64,000 bases of DNA from Bimuria novae-zelandiae CBS 107.79 (lineage: Eukaryota; Ascomycota; Dothideomycetes; Pleosporales; Didymosphaeriaceae), in NCBI GenBank assembly GCA_010015655.1, contig ML976690.1, forward strand, positions 305,503 to 369,502, written 5' to 3'. Positions 12,346-23,247 of the stretch are shown here, one piece after another; position 1 is the first letter of the stretch; every line of letters begins with the position of its first letter. A program made the position numbers and the translations under genes. Below the pieces are notes generated by a model. It did not search any database and was not told where the DNA came from. It saw only the letters and a program-made list of their open reading frames with translations.

Positions 12346-13127
12346 CCCAGGTCACTGCGAAATAGAAGGGAATGATTTGGCGGATCAGCTGGCCAACGAC
12401 GCAGCAAAGTCCCCCCAACCTCCATACGGCATGGCAGCTGAGCCCACAGTCTCAGGCCTTAAGTCAGACGTTCGCGCCCACACTAGGAGCGCTGAGATGG
12501 ACTGGTGGCGCGCCCGCTCGTCCAAGTTGTCAAAATGGTACATGCAGTGGGACCTCACTTACCGCCCTGCGAAACAGCCAAAGGAGCTCACCCTCCAACG
12601 ACCGGCGCTTGCTAAGCTGCTGGCCATGCGCACCCGCCACGGACACTACGCCTAGTACCATAAGAAGTTCAGGCACGAAGACGCCGTCACGGAATGCCCC
12701 TGCGGGGCAGACCTGGCGCCTGACCACATTGTACACTGCCCACGATCAGTTCGAAAGTTCTGTTACTGGCCGAAACGGCCAGCGTGCCCCCCCAGCACCA
12801 CCAGGGAGGGCGTGGAATACTTGAAGGCACTTGAGCCAAAAGATTTCCAACTTCTACTGGAGCTTGTTAACCCTATAGAATAAGTTTATATGTAGAATAG
12901 ATACACCCTGACACCTTAGCCTACAGGCAAGAAGATAAGGATTTGGCCTTCGCACGGAGGAGGGCGGACTCTCACAAGCCACTGCAAGAGATGGCAATAG
13001 GTATATAGCAAGAAACGCCCTCACCACTTTAGCTAGCCCTAAATGGTTGCTCGGCGCGTCTCCATTCCCTACGGGAGGCTAGAACATTATGTTCCTAGAC
13101 GTTAATCAATACTACTACTACTACTAC
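12346..13127 (+). mobile_element. 5'-truncated LINE (Tad/I-like), RNase H and zinc-knuckle end
   Basis: A 13-bp target duplication TCCCCCCACGATC flanks it (12333-12345 and 13128-13140), and it ends in (TAC)6 at 13110-13127, typical of target-primed insertion. The frame encodes the end of a LINE RNase H domain (PGHCEIEGNDLADQLANDAA), then after an in-frame TAG at 12653-12655 a CPCGA...DHIVHCP cysteine/histidine tail, ending with TAA at 12881. The remainder is 3' UTR. The TAG replaces an expected tryptophan (TGG to TAG). This is a dead-on-arrival fragment of less than 0.8 kb. Confidence 0.9.
13110..13127. repeat. (TAC)6 microsatellite tail of the LINE
   Basis: Six perfect TAC units end exactly where the right target-site duplication begins. 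Confidence 0.9.
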
Positions 13128-14081
13128 TCCCCCCACGATCTCCACCTGCCGCTTCCCAGTCTAACGGACAACAATCTGGCAGCGAAGGTTGGAATGAACG
13201 ATTGGTAAAGCTTCTACCTCATCGTCGGTATTCCAAATGATGCTTGATCGATATTTGCGCGTCTGGACGTTGCTCTTGACGACCTTGGACACTTCCTTGA
13301 TTTCGACGCCCTCCGGTTCGAGTGCAATCTTGTCGAAGACAATGGGCTTCAACTTATCCGCATCATCGATATATTGACCGTTCTGCTAAAGTAGATTGTG
13401 CTGATAGACGTCAGACAGCTCTTGCCCCCTTAATTTGACTGCTTGTGCCTATGTCATTGCCTCCAGGCGCTCGTCGTCGAAGAAGTAAGGACAAGAGCGG
13501 AAGTCACGGTCCGTGGCACAGACGTTTACTGCAACATGGCAGGACCTTGGAAGATCCGTGACGATACCTCGTAGACTTGATAGGAGGTATGGGAGTGGTT
13601 CGAGCCACACGATGAGGCATTGCACGTGGCGCATGCATGCGGGCTTAGGAGCCATGCCCTCTTTCTATTCAGTATTACACCTGAAGTCGAGTTGAATGAT
13701 ATTGGTTGCATAGAAGGCTTCTAAGGCAGTGTGGACAAGCTGGCGGCCCTGGACGAACGGGAGCAGCATGTGGTCGTACGAAGCATGACCGACTACTCCC
13801 TTGATGACGAATGCGTACTTGAAGATTTTGACTACATGTGAAAGGTCAGTGCAAGCCACAAGATTCGCGGTTGACCTCTTACACTTAAGCTCATCGGGTC
13901 GGGTGGTCAGGTTCGCGGCGCTTTTGTGTTCTGATCGATCAATGCGCGGGATCGAAAGTTCACCGAGCTGAGCAGACAGGTGCTCGTCTGCCTCCATGTT
14001 GGTGTCGAAATGGCAGTCGTTGATGGTGTAATGGTGGGGCAGAGTCGAGCAAAAGAACAGAGGCAGCTGTGACCAAAACAT

Positions 14082-14754
14082 GTACTAACCGTAATAGGTA
14101 AAGCCTACCTGAGCTAGCAGGCCTACAGCGTTGGTCTCTACCACGACGACTTCCGAGACCGTCTAATTGAAATCTTGCAGATATTCTGGGCTGATTTAAG
14201 GGGATATGCAACTTTAGATTGACGTTTTCTTCTTAACCTTAGCGTGCATGGCTATGACGGTACAACAGGCGATCATTCTTGTCCGAAAAATTATGTGCAT
14301 GTAGGTTATAGTGACGATGATTGTCTTCTGAAAGAGAGAGGCTGAAACGAAGACGTTGCTGAATTGGACTGTTTCATAGCTTGTCACGATCATTGGCCAT
14401 TTTGGCGACATGTGACATTGACGCGCTCTGAATCTTAAAGAGCAGTCGCGCATAAAGAGCAAGTTAACTCATCCGGGTAGCGAACGGCGCTCGGTGGAAG
14501 ACTGCGGACCTGCGCCTCAATGCGCGGTGAAGCTGGGTACAGCTGAGGTTCTGTTTCTGCGCTGAGGATCCTTGTATTCAGCTCCGAGCGACTGCCAAGA
14601 TGTCTTGTACTAACCGAACTGATTCAAGCGGACCTCTGTACATTCCACGCATAGCACATTGACTCGGACAGACCGCTCAGATTACACCGCTATGAATGCA
14701 ACAGCAGTAACATGGTACCACAGTGGAGATTGCGTTCGAAGGCCGAGTTTCTGG
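14082..14754. other. intergenic region between pseudogene and secreted-protein gene
   Basis: No convincing gene. The downstream portion should contain the upstream regulatory region of the secreted protein gene. Confidence 0.4.
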
Positions 14755-14763
14755 TATAAAAGG
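14755..14763 (+). promoter_or_regulatory. TATA box of the secreted protein gene
   Basis: A clean TATAAAAGG lies 87 bp before the ATG at 14850. It is followed by a CA/CT-rich leader typical of strongly expressed fungal genes. Confidence 0.6.
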
Positions 14764-14849
14764 ACTCTCTACAATCTATTAGGTATTCGCACATCAAACA
14801 GCAACATCTTCACTCACAGCATCTGAGCACCTCGACACAACACAAAACG

Positions 14850-15595
14850 ATGGCGGTCAAAACTTGGACTGCTGTCATGGTAGCGATGTTAAGCGCCAAC
14901 GGCGCAATCGTGCAGGCAATGCCGCTCCACAACAGCACGTTGCCCAGTATACAATATCAGGATACACTGGCTGGTGTTGAAGCCACCCAATATTTTGTCG
15001 CAACAATTGAACCTGGCGAAGACCTTTCCAACGTTACTTGGACTGTGAGTCGTCTCGAAATCCACATGAATAGTACTCCGTTCCGCTAATCAGTTGTCAT
15101 GTGCAGGAAGTTGCGTCGAAGCCCACAGCAGAGATAGAAAAGCGCCAATTTGGTCCCGGAGGTCCGGGTGGAGCTTGCAGCGTCGTGAACGAGAGGCACT
15201 ACACGGTCCTTTCGTCCGGAACATGGTGGACCAACTGGTGCCACGACCGCCGTACTGTCTGGCCAGACGGTGTTGTCCTGGTAGGCCAGTCCAGAAGCAC
15301 ATCCATTACCGTCAGCTCGGAGATCAGCATCTCCATACCGAAACTCGGCGATGCTATCAGCGCGAAGCTGGGCTATTCCATCACGAAGACAAAATCCGTC
15401 GACATGTCACAAGGCTGTCATGGCCGGTCAGATTGGACAGGGCCGCATGGTGTCTGGTGGCAGGAGAAGATGGGATGGGCAGAGTCCGAGGTTGAAGATA
15501 TTACGTATTGGATGGGTGGGCAACAGTGGTGGGTGAAGCCATGCGAAACGGGAGAATTTATGCTGACGCATCCACAGCTTTCATCCCGAGATTAG
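14850..15595 (+). CDS. secreted protein with Kex2-type propeptide and four cysteines
   Basis: Exon 1 is 14850-15044 and exon 2 is 15107-15595. The 62-bp phase-0 intron (GTGAGT...GTGCAG) has a CTAAT branch-like site. The product is 227 aa. Residues 1-23 form a signal peptide ending in VQA. A Lys-Arg at 77-78 (AEIEKR|QFGPGG) looks like a Kex2 cleavage site. The mature part holds four cysteines (C89, C110, then GCHG and KPCE), enough for two disulphides, and is rich in tryptophan. Its middle alternates polar and small hydrophobic residues (SITVSSEISISI, AISAKLGYSI), suggesting amphipathic beta strands. I do not recognise the family; a candidate effector or antimicrobial-like secreted protein is inference. 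The gene appears intact, unlike both neighbours. Confidence 0.75.
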
Positions 15596-16352
15596 GAAGA
15601 AATCGCGTGCTCATGCGAACTGGCCAGATCCGGATAATACTGGATTCCGACAGTTCGAATACGGTTGTCGTGACGCCCAGTCGGATGCTGGCCCTTGGTG
15701 CAATTTCTTGGCCGACAGTCTGCAAGAAACATCTTGAGGAACCAGGAAACATAATGAAAGAGCTGTGCTCATCCGACGATGCGAGGGGGGCTTATTTTGC
15801 TGATTTTATGTGTTGTCTTGGTACGAGAGATAGACTGGGGTAAGGCGTTTGGGTTGACGCGGAAGGACACCACTTTCTATCTTGTTTTCCCTTTAACGCA
15901 AGGCGTATTCTCATATAATCTTAAGATTCTCCCAACCGCCCATCTTGACATCTTAAATCCACTCAATGCTGCCTCAACACCTAAGCGATATCTCCTTGAG
16001 AGATGTGCAGTTGTCATGTCCGGACTCATGGAGGTGTACCGAATCTTCAACTTGTTTACATTCAGCGGTGGCAGTTGATCCATAGTATGTAAGGATTGCG
16101 GAATCTTGAGAATATCCTCGTGTGGTATGTATCCCGTCCTTTATCGCGCTCTGTTCGAAATGACAGGCATCTACAAGAGATTCCAGGTCGTCGACGAGAG
16201 GGAACGCCTCTAGGCGCTGAAAGCGGAAGCGGAGACGTTTTCGCCGATGAGCCTTTCGGCGCACGATGTACATCTCAAGCTGGTAAATGAGCTTCCGGAG
16301 ATCTCGAGGTAGTGGTGTGAAGCCCGGTCCCCGAAGCGTTGATCCAAGAGCA
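15596..16352. other. intergenic region between secreted-protein gene and HET pseudogene
   Basis: 757 bp of normal GC with only short unconvincing frames. It probably holds the 3' ends of the two convergent genes. Confidence 0.4.
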
Positions 16353-18144
16353 TCACACGATTAGATATGTTCGCTCTGGGAACATATTTTTCATCCTGAT
16401 TATTTCGCCGTCCATGAACCCATACACATATGCCGTACCGACCACTCGGTAAGTTTCCTCACCCTGTGTCTCTTCGGTCCTTCGTAGAACCAGCGGCACT
16501 GAAGCCGTCTCTAGTATGACAATATCATCGCCGATCCGAGCGTCCTTGCACAAAGCCAATAGCCCGCTTTCTGTGACTAGAAGTCTTCGATCCCATTTTG
16601 ACTGGAACCGTGAACCTTGAGGCCCCTTCCACAAAGAGCTCCATGCAGATTGCCATGAGGCCGCTGACTGAGCATTGATAGGGGTATTAGCGAGCTCTTC
16701 AAGATCACGGTACCATTCTAAGAAGCGTTGTCTGTGACCTGGCAGGTCGCTTTCGCTTAATCGTCCTCCCAGATCAGCCATGTCTACAGTCTGTGTACGC
16801 ACTACAGGATCCCATAGCGTGGAGTCTGGGCTGCTATTTGATAGTCCCGTTTGCGATCGTGAACGTAGAGACGCGAAAAAGTCTAGGTATTGTCGCGGAT
16901 TCGGATGATCCTTCCGATTAAGCTGTGGGCTAGCGATGACGTGGTCGAAGTGGCGGCCCTTGCAAGTGATCATGTCACCTTTGACAATGAAAGGATAGCG
17001 ATGTGGTATTATAGGACCGCTTGCACAATATAATTTCTTCCTGAATACAGGATCGAGCGGTACAAAGCCTGCGTGAATGTCGGGGACCCAGGAAGGTAAT
17101 CGTGGATTGCGCCGTCTCCTGGGATTGCTCGGCGAATCAAAACAGATGAAGTCGAGATGACCATAATGATTCAGAATGCTTGTTGTTGTATCAATGCATA
17201 CCTGTCGAAAGTCCTTTCGGTAATCTGGTTGAATGCTTATGTCCTCTGCTGGTCCAAGCATAGCATAGATCTTGTCAAGCTCTTTCGTCGCGTGATGACC
17301 CTGAAACAAGAGCAGATCGGGAAGAGTCGGCCGCTGTCGTAGACGCATCAGCCGGGCGCGCTCGATGTGTAGGTTCATAAGTATACAAGTGTTCGATTCT
17401 AGAGCATGTCGTGTTTCTTCCATCACACCAGTCTTCTGAGAGGACATCCAGCAGATTATCTCAATATATGGCACTCTAGGTAACTGTTCCCGCATAACAA
17501 TTTGATGCGTCGCGCCAAGAGCAGTTCCTGGACAATCCAGACTCGCGACCAGAGAAGATTCGTTGTGAACACGTCTTTAAGGGCCAGAACCTCAGGCGCA
17601 GTGAGTGTATGTGCTTCTTGGGAACTATAAGAGTTGGCCGCAGGTCCGCGTGTCGCTTTAGTGGAGCTCACGATCCTTCTAATCGCTTGGAAGGCGAGCT
17701 CAGTATTTGCATTAGCTTCGCCCAGCCATACTAATACATCCCTGCCTGCCGATAAATCCTGCCCATCTCACGCACTTGTGCGTTGCGTTCTTCAATGTTG
17801 CTTTGATCGATGCATATTTGATCGATCTAAAGAACTCGTACCAAGTGATCGTGCCGAAGATGAATGAGCAGTGAACGGAGAGACGCGGTGATACGCAACG
17901 TATGGCTGTCCACTGTAATCTCAGAATTGGGCGCTCCCTGACCCCAGACGTAGGAAACACCTAAACCTTCGTCAGACGAGTCCGAGGCTCAGGTACTGGA
18001 CCCCCTATTCTCATAATAAGAATGAAAATCGAGGTCGGATTCGGCGAGAAAGCCACGGATTGGATCATGCGCATGCCCTGGGCTGAGAGGAAAAACTCGA
18101 AACGCTCCAGGTGGTGTCAATGGCCTATATTGGTAGGGCAGCAT
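16353..18144 (-). pseudogene. HET (heterokaryon incompatibility) domain protein, four disruptions
   Basis: The ATG at 18144 opens with the family N-terminus (MLPYQYRPL). HET landmarks follow in order: VSYVWG near 17950, IDQICIDQSN near 17810, MGRIYRQA near 17760, VWLGEA near 17725, WSRVWIVQEL near 17540, ALGxAED-like LGPAED near 17250, and LPSWVPD near 17085. The end at 16353 is a normal HET C-terminus. The frame is broken by TGA at 17989-17991, TAG at 17827-17829 (at the expected Trp of LWIDQ), a frameshift near 17740-17750 and another within 17456-17495. Intact members act in non-self recognition cell death, with the HET domain as executor. About 590 codons in total. The C-terminal 380 codons remain open, so decay looks recent. 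Confidence 0.88.
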
Positions 18145-18819
18145 TGTTCGTTGAAGAACTATCTGTTTAATGCTCTCATACCTACTGTTTACAGGATCAC
18201 GATGTTGCGCAAACGAGAGCAGGCTGAATTGCAGAATACGTGTGGAGTGGCGACTCATTGTCTTTGGCGCCGCTTGCTCAGCCTCTGCACCCTCCTGCAG
18301 GCTCGCGCCACGCATCAACTCAGCCTCGTGCGTGTTTGTCTCTCAAGCATCATGCCATCCTGGCCTTGGACGTTTCCAGGCGTAAGATGATTAACATTAT
18401 ATTATCGTATAATCTCCAAGAAAGTGGGACTGTATAGCCCGTCGCCCATCAGAAAGTATTCTGTGCGTGTGACAGCACTTGGGAGGATGGCTCTCGCGTA
18501 AAGCTGCAGGTTGACCACGCTTCAGGCAGGTTTATTCGCACGTTGTCACCTAGACAGCAGGGTTGTTGAGGTGCTTCGACGAGGGGGTTGTTGGGGAAGG
18601 GAATCGTGGAAATGCGCGTGCAGAGCTTTACATCAGCACCTGCAGCTCACGGTCGCAATCACACCCTGCAGGCTGACTATACACAACCACGTTAGCCATC
18701 GAAGTTTAGCTCTTGTATTATCTATCCTGGGGTTACTCACTACCTTTTCATGCTATAGAAACTCTAGCCGTTATAGTTGCGAGAGGATGGAGAAAAGTAA
18801 CGGTCTGTGCGCTTATCGA
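18145..18819. other. intergenic region before the transposon block
   Basis: No gene supported. The former HET promoter would lie at the left edge. The TA at 18820-18821 is the insertion target of the next element. Confidence 0.4.
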
Positions 18820-18821
18820 TA

Positions 18822-20949
18822 CCCTGCCGAGACAGTCAGTGCGCCGCGACACTAACGCGCCACCCCAACACCAGCACCGCAGCCAGCAACATGAGGCTGT
18901 AGAGTTTTACATAAAAGCTTTTATCGCGAAATTTTCTAGAGTTAAGATTTTATAGAGCTATAGAAGATTACTAGCTAGTTAAATTATAAATATCTACTTA
19001 GTATTCTAATTATTTAGCTACTACGCGATGCTAGTGCTAATAGCGTAGATATTACTATATTAACGCGTATAGATGCCGGCGTAGGCTTCTTCCTCTTTAT
19101 AATTATATAAGTAGCTTTTAAAGCATTCTAGCTTCCCTTTTTAGTAATTTTAAGACGTTTTTAAAGTTATTATTAAGTCTTACGAGCCTATTAACGGAGG
19201 CGTTACTTAGTAGCCTAATTAGCTTTCTCTTTAGCGCGCGTATTTCTAGCTACTACACGCGTAATACGCTTCTTCTATAGTAGATAAGCTTTAAGCTACC
19301 TATTTACTATCTAGATCTCTCTCTGCTTACTTTTCTAGAGTTGTAGTTGTTGCTTTTTAGCCTTTTATTGGCTAAGAGAATCGCGCGCCCTCTATACGCG
19401 GGCAGGTAACTAGAAAATAGATCCTCTATGCCACTTATCTAGCTGCTTAAAAGGTAGAGTCCTGCCCTTTGTTTAACGCTGTTTCTAGTTTGTGAGGGCT
19501 TTTCGTAGCTCCTAATTCTCATGCTCTAGGAGCTACTTCTATATAGAGATTAAGTATATAGTGCGACTTAGCTTCTTGGCCTTATTACCTCCCCCTATAT
19601 TAACAATAACCTTTAAAAGCTAATTAATTTTGCGCTAATTAGATACGCTAAGTACTAAAGTAGAGCTTTTACGCGATCTCTATTCTAGAGACTTATTTTT
19701 ATTAAATTAACTAAGGATTAGTGTAGGATCTGGCGGCGAAATACTTATATACTTAAAAGCTTTAGTAATTAATTACAGCGTAACTAACGTTATATAGACC
19801 CTCTAGAATAGTGTAAAGAAGTCTCTTTTAGCGATTATTAATAGCCCCTAACTTCTATACAGGTATGCGGAGAGCTCGTTAGAGTAGGCGATAGAAAGAG
19901 ACTTAAACATATAGACGTCTAGAGGCTATAGCATATAAGTGGCGTAAGAGGGAAATATCGCAAGGAGGATCTTTTTCTAATTATAGTAGTTAATAAAATC
20001 TATAGTAACGTGAGATCTATGCCTATTAAGGACTAAGAGTCGCCACTATCGTTAAGCCTTCTCCTTAGTACAGTAATTAAACACCTGTTTTAGCTATTAA
20101 AGCCCTATCTCGTTGTTTAACTATCTAGAGGTTAATAAGGTAATAAAAACTCTATAAGAATTAACGTTAATTTCCTTAACCTAGCTTGATTGTAGAGTCT
20201 TAGCGTTAGATCGATAGATTAGTAATAGATTAACAGTAGATCTATCGGCGCATATACATGCGATAAGCGAGATCCACTCACGACTGCCATCCTGGATAGA
20301 TTGCCTCACTTGGCGACTCTTATATATAGGCCTGTCGAAGATCCTTTTTAACCTGCTGGTGATGCCGAGTAGGAAGCCTTTTTCGTCCATAGTATAGGTA
20401 TGCTAAGGCTCTATGCCATACTTTATAATTTTCTTATATAAAAGCTTAAAGTAGAGCCTATATCTTACGCCTAAATTAGCGTTATAGTAATTACTATCTA
20501 GCCTAGTTGTCTATCGCGAGATTAGGGAGTTAGGGTAGCGCCTAATAAAGTAATTAACCTATTACATAAAGATATCCTTTTTAGTAATAATTAATATAAA
20601 ATTTTAGATTATCTAACGCGTAGGGGGTAGACCTTTCTAAGTAAAACGCTATATATACTATAGGAGCTTAAATTCTTGTTATTAGTTAAGATTTTAGTAA
20701 GTCTATAGTAGCTGTGTACGCGCCTGCATGGCGCGTCTATGCCGGCGCGTTAATGTTAACCGCACAACACCAAATTCTTCTGCAATTTTTCTATATAAGA
20801 AAGTTTCTCTAGGTTCTTGTGAGTCGATAAGCGATGATTACAGCCTCAATCGGATCTATATTGGTGGAGATGCGGCGCGTCAAAGTTGAGGTGCTACATT
20901 TGTTGGGGTGGCGCGTTAGTGTCGCGGCGCACTAACTGTCTCGGCAGGG
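18822..20949 (-). mobile_element. Fot1/pogo-type DNA transposon 1, RIP-degraded
   Basis: Terminal inverted repeats of about 49 bp (CCCTGCCGAGACAGT...ACCCCAACA, one C/T mismatch) are flanked by TA at 18820-18821 and 20950-20951, the Tc1/mariner target. Transposase is on the minus strand. At 20181-20390 a stretch reads MDEKGFLLGITSR followed by RQVRQSIQDGSREW, the DDE-superfamily region around the first catalytic Asp. Elsewhere stops interrupt it. Total length is 2128 bp, usual for the family. Confidence 0.92.
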
Positions 20950-20951
20950 TA

Positions 20952-23083
20952 CCGTGCCCGTGCACCCAACGCGCGCCGTCGGCCAACGCGCGGAACACCA
21001 TCCACATAACACTTTTTCATCCTAACATAGCACAATAATAATAACAGGCATTAACGAAGCAGTTACAGAAGTAAAAAGTATACCTTTAGGAGAGAAAATC
21101 CTATAGATAAAAATAGCTTAAAAGCATAGCGTTATTTACTTAACTTTAACGCGTAAAGTAGAGCTTAGTGCGCGTTCTTACTAAGAGGATGCAGTAACGC
21201 GTTAGAATCTTAGCCTATAAGAGGAGGTAGAGCTTGTAAAGTATATAGATAAGCTTATAAAAGAACACCTCTTACCTATAAGAGAGATAGTTCAAGATTT
21301 CGCCTTAAATATTACTAGGCATTAGGTCTCTAAGAGCTAGGTATTACGCTTCTTAGATTATTATAATAATAAGCTTACGTCTTAATTTACTATATTTATA
21401 GACTAGCAACGCCACATCGCTAACTCTAGTAATAAGTATAAGCTATACTATAACGCGCTACGCGATAAAATTAAGTTCTATAAGATAGAGCCTACGCACA
21501 TACATAATATAAATAAGAAAGGCTTTATAATTAGAGCTATTAGTAGATAGAAGAGAATCTTTAGCAAGCGTTAATTTAAGAAGAAACTCTTTAGGTAGAT
21601 ACTATAGGATAGTAATTATAAGTAGGTAAGCCTTATAGCATGTATGTACGCGGATAGATCTGCTCTTCCTTTAGGCCTTATATATCTGGCTAAATCTTAG
21701 AATATTTAGAGCACCTGGGTGGAGGATGTAAAGGTGGGAGAACATATAGCCTTCTTTAGAGTATTACCTAGTGGCTGGAGCAACGATGGCCTAGGCCTTG
21801 CTTAGCTATAATAGGTGTTCTAGCGCTTTACTATATCTAAAGCTTAAAGAAAGTACCGCCTATTGCTCGTGGATAGCTATAGGAGTCACCTAACTAAAGA
21901 GTTTTTAGAGTATTACTACTAGTATAAGATTCTTATAGGTATCTATCTACCTTACAGCACGCACACGCTTTAGCCGCTTAATATAGTAATGTTTAAGCCT
22001 CTTAGTATAGCATACTTAAAGAAGCTAGGAGAGCGCCTCTTTAAGTATAAAGGCCTAGTACTAGTAAAGAAGTCTGACTTCTTCTCGCTATTTTAGGATG
22101 CCTAGGTGGCTAGCTTTACTAAATTAAATATACTTAGCTCCTTTAAGGCAGTGGGCGTAAGCCCATTTAACCCTAACATTATACTAGATAAGTTTATAAA
22201 TAGCGACTCTAAGACTATAGAAGATAGCGACTCTAACGCTACTATCTATAAAGGAGAATAGTAGAGGGTTCTAGATTAAGTAGCAAGGCGTGCGTTAAGG
22301 GGTGTAATAGAAAAAAATGCATTAATTATTTAGCAATCGCTCTACTATATAGCTATCTAAAACACCCTTATAAGGAGCGAAAATAAAGGTTTAATAGACG
22401 CTCTTACTACTAAGAGGAAGCGAGAAAAGCAAGGCAAGCCTCTAGCTTTGCTATAACACTACAAGTACTAGGGACTATACATAATATAGACTCCTCGCTC
22501 CTTTCAAGAAGCGCGCACACGGATGAGGTTAGTAAAGCGTAAGGCAGAGGAGGAGGAGTTCTAAAAAGAAAAGGTAAGAAAGTTAAAGGCTACTGCTATA
22601 GTATATAAGAAGTAAATTATAAAAGAGAAGCGCTAAATAGTAGTAAGGGAGAAGGAAGAGTAAGAGAGGAAGCGTGTAAAAAAGCGCTAAGCTATTAATA
22701 CGCGTAAAGCTAAAAGAGCACGTATGAAATAGTAGCGCGACTCTTAAAATAGATCTTAGACTATATAAAAATATAAGCGTAAGGCCTCACAGCAATAAGA
22801 GGTTAAAAAGAGGTAAAAACGTAGTTCTATAGCTATATAAAGTAGTAGTATTACTTATAAGCTATGCTTAGCACCTGCACCTATAGTAAATAGTCACGAC
22901 CGTAAAATACTTTAACTACATAAATTTTAGTAGCAAATTCTGTCGTATAGGCCTATAGATTACTCTACTAAAAAATCTAGTAATAATAACTATTGTATGT
23001 GACTCTATGGCCCTAAGTTTGCTAGTAATAACTAGGGCCAATTCCGCGCGTTGGCCGACGGCGCGTTGGGTGCACGGGCACGG
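20952..23083 (+). mobile_element. Fot1/pogo-type DNA transposon 2, RIP-degraded, abutting element 1
   Basis: TIRs begin CCGTGCCCGTGCACCCAACGCG and extend about 42 bp with a 2-nt indel. Flanking TA dinucleotides are 20950-20951 and 23084-23085. The left TA is the same one that bounds element 1. Transposase is on the plus strand. Degraded remnants read HNIDKKGF-like (DEKGF) near 21500 and THTLQPLN...MFKPLS, then LFKYKGLVLVKKSDFFSLF near 22050-22100. Length is 2132 bp. Confidence 0.92.
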
Positions 23084-23085
23084 TA

Positions 23086-23247
23086 GCGGTGCGGGCCGAA
23101 AGGATGTCTGGAGGCTGACTTTCTGACCCTCGATCCACACCCCTTTCCCTTACCACCACACCCCTCACCACGTTCGTATCGCTCTCAAACGCTTCACATT
23201 TTTTTCGTTCAAGCAAACGGGGGTTCAAAACGCTACTTCAAGCCCGC
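23086..23247. other. 162-bp single-copy-looking spacer between two transposons
   Basis: Normal GC and not RIP-altered. It separates element 2 from the nested pogo block. No coding support. Confidence 0.4.

Larger units (their letters stand above)
12255..14081 (-). pseudogene. RIP-like pseudogene of an unnamed fungal hypothetical protein, split by a LINE
   Basis: One minus-strand frame runs from an ATG at 14081 (or 13997) through 13161. It is interrupted only by amber stops at 13665, 13449, about 13390 and 13161. Each fits TGG or CAG changed to TAG. Between the stops the protein looks real (GVVGHASYDHMLLPFVQGRQ; PRSCHVAVNVCATDRDF). Removing the LINE plus one target copy (795 bp, a multiple of 3) lets the frame continue across the insertion to a TGA at 12255-12257. 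It resembles small Dothideomycete proteins that carry an ALxxFYxTN motif, a family without a known function; that link is from memory only. Base composition is near that of normal genes, so RIP was light. Confidence 0.65.

Noticed and set aside
13161..14211. Three separate small minus-strand genes
   Set aside because: They share one frame, separated only by amber codons fitting RIP of Trp/Gln; better read as one pseudogene.
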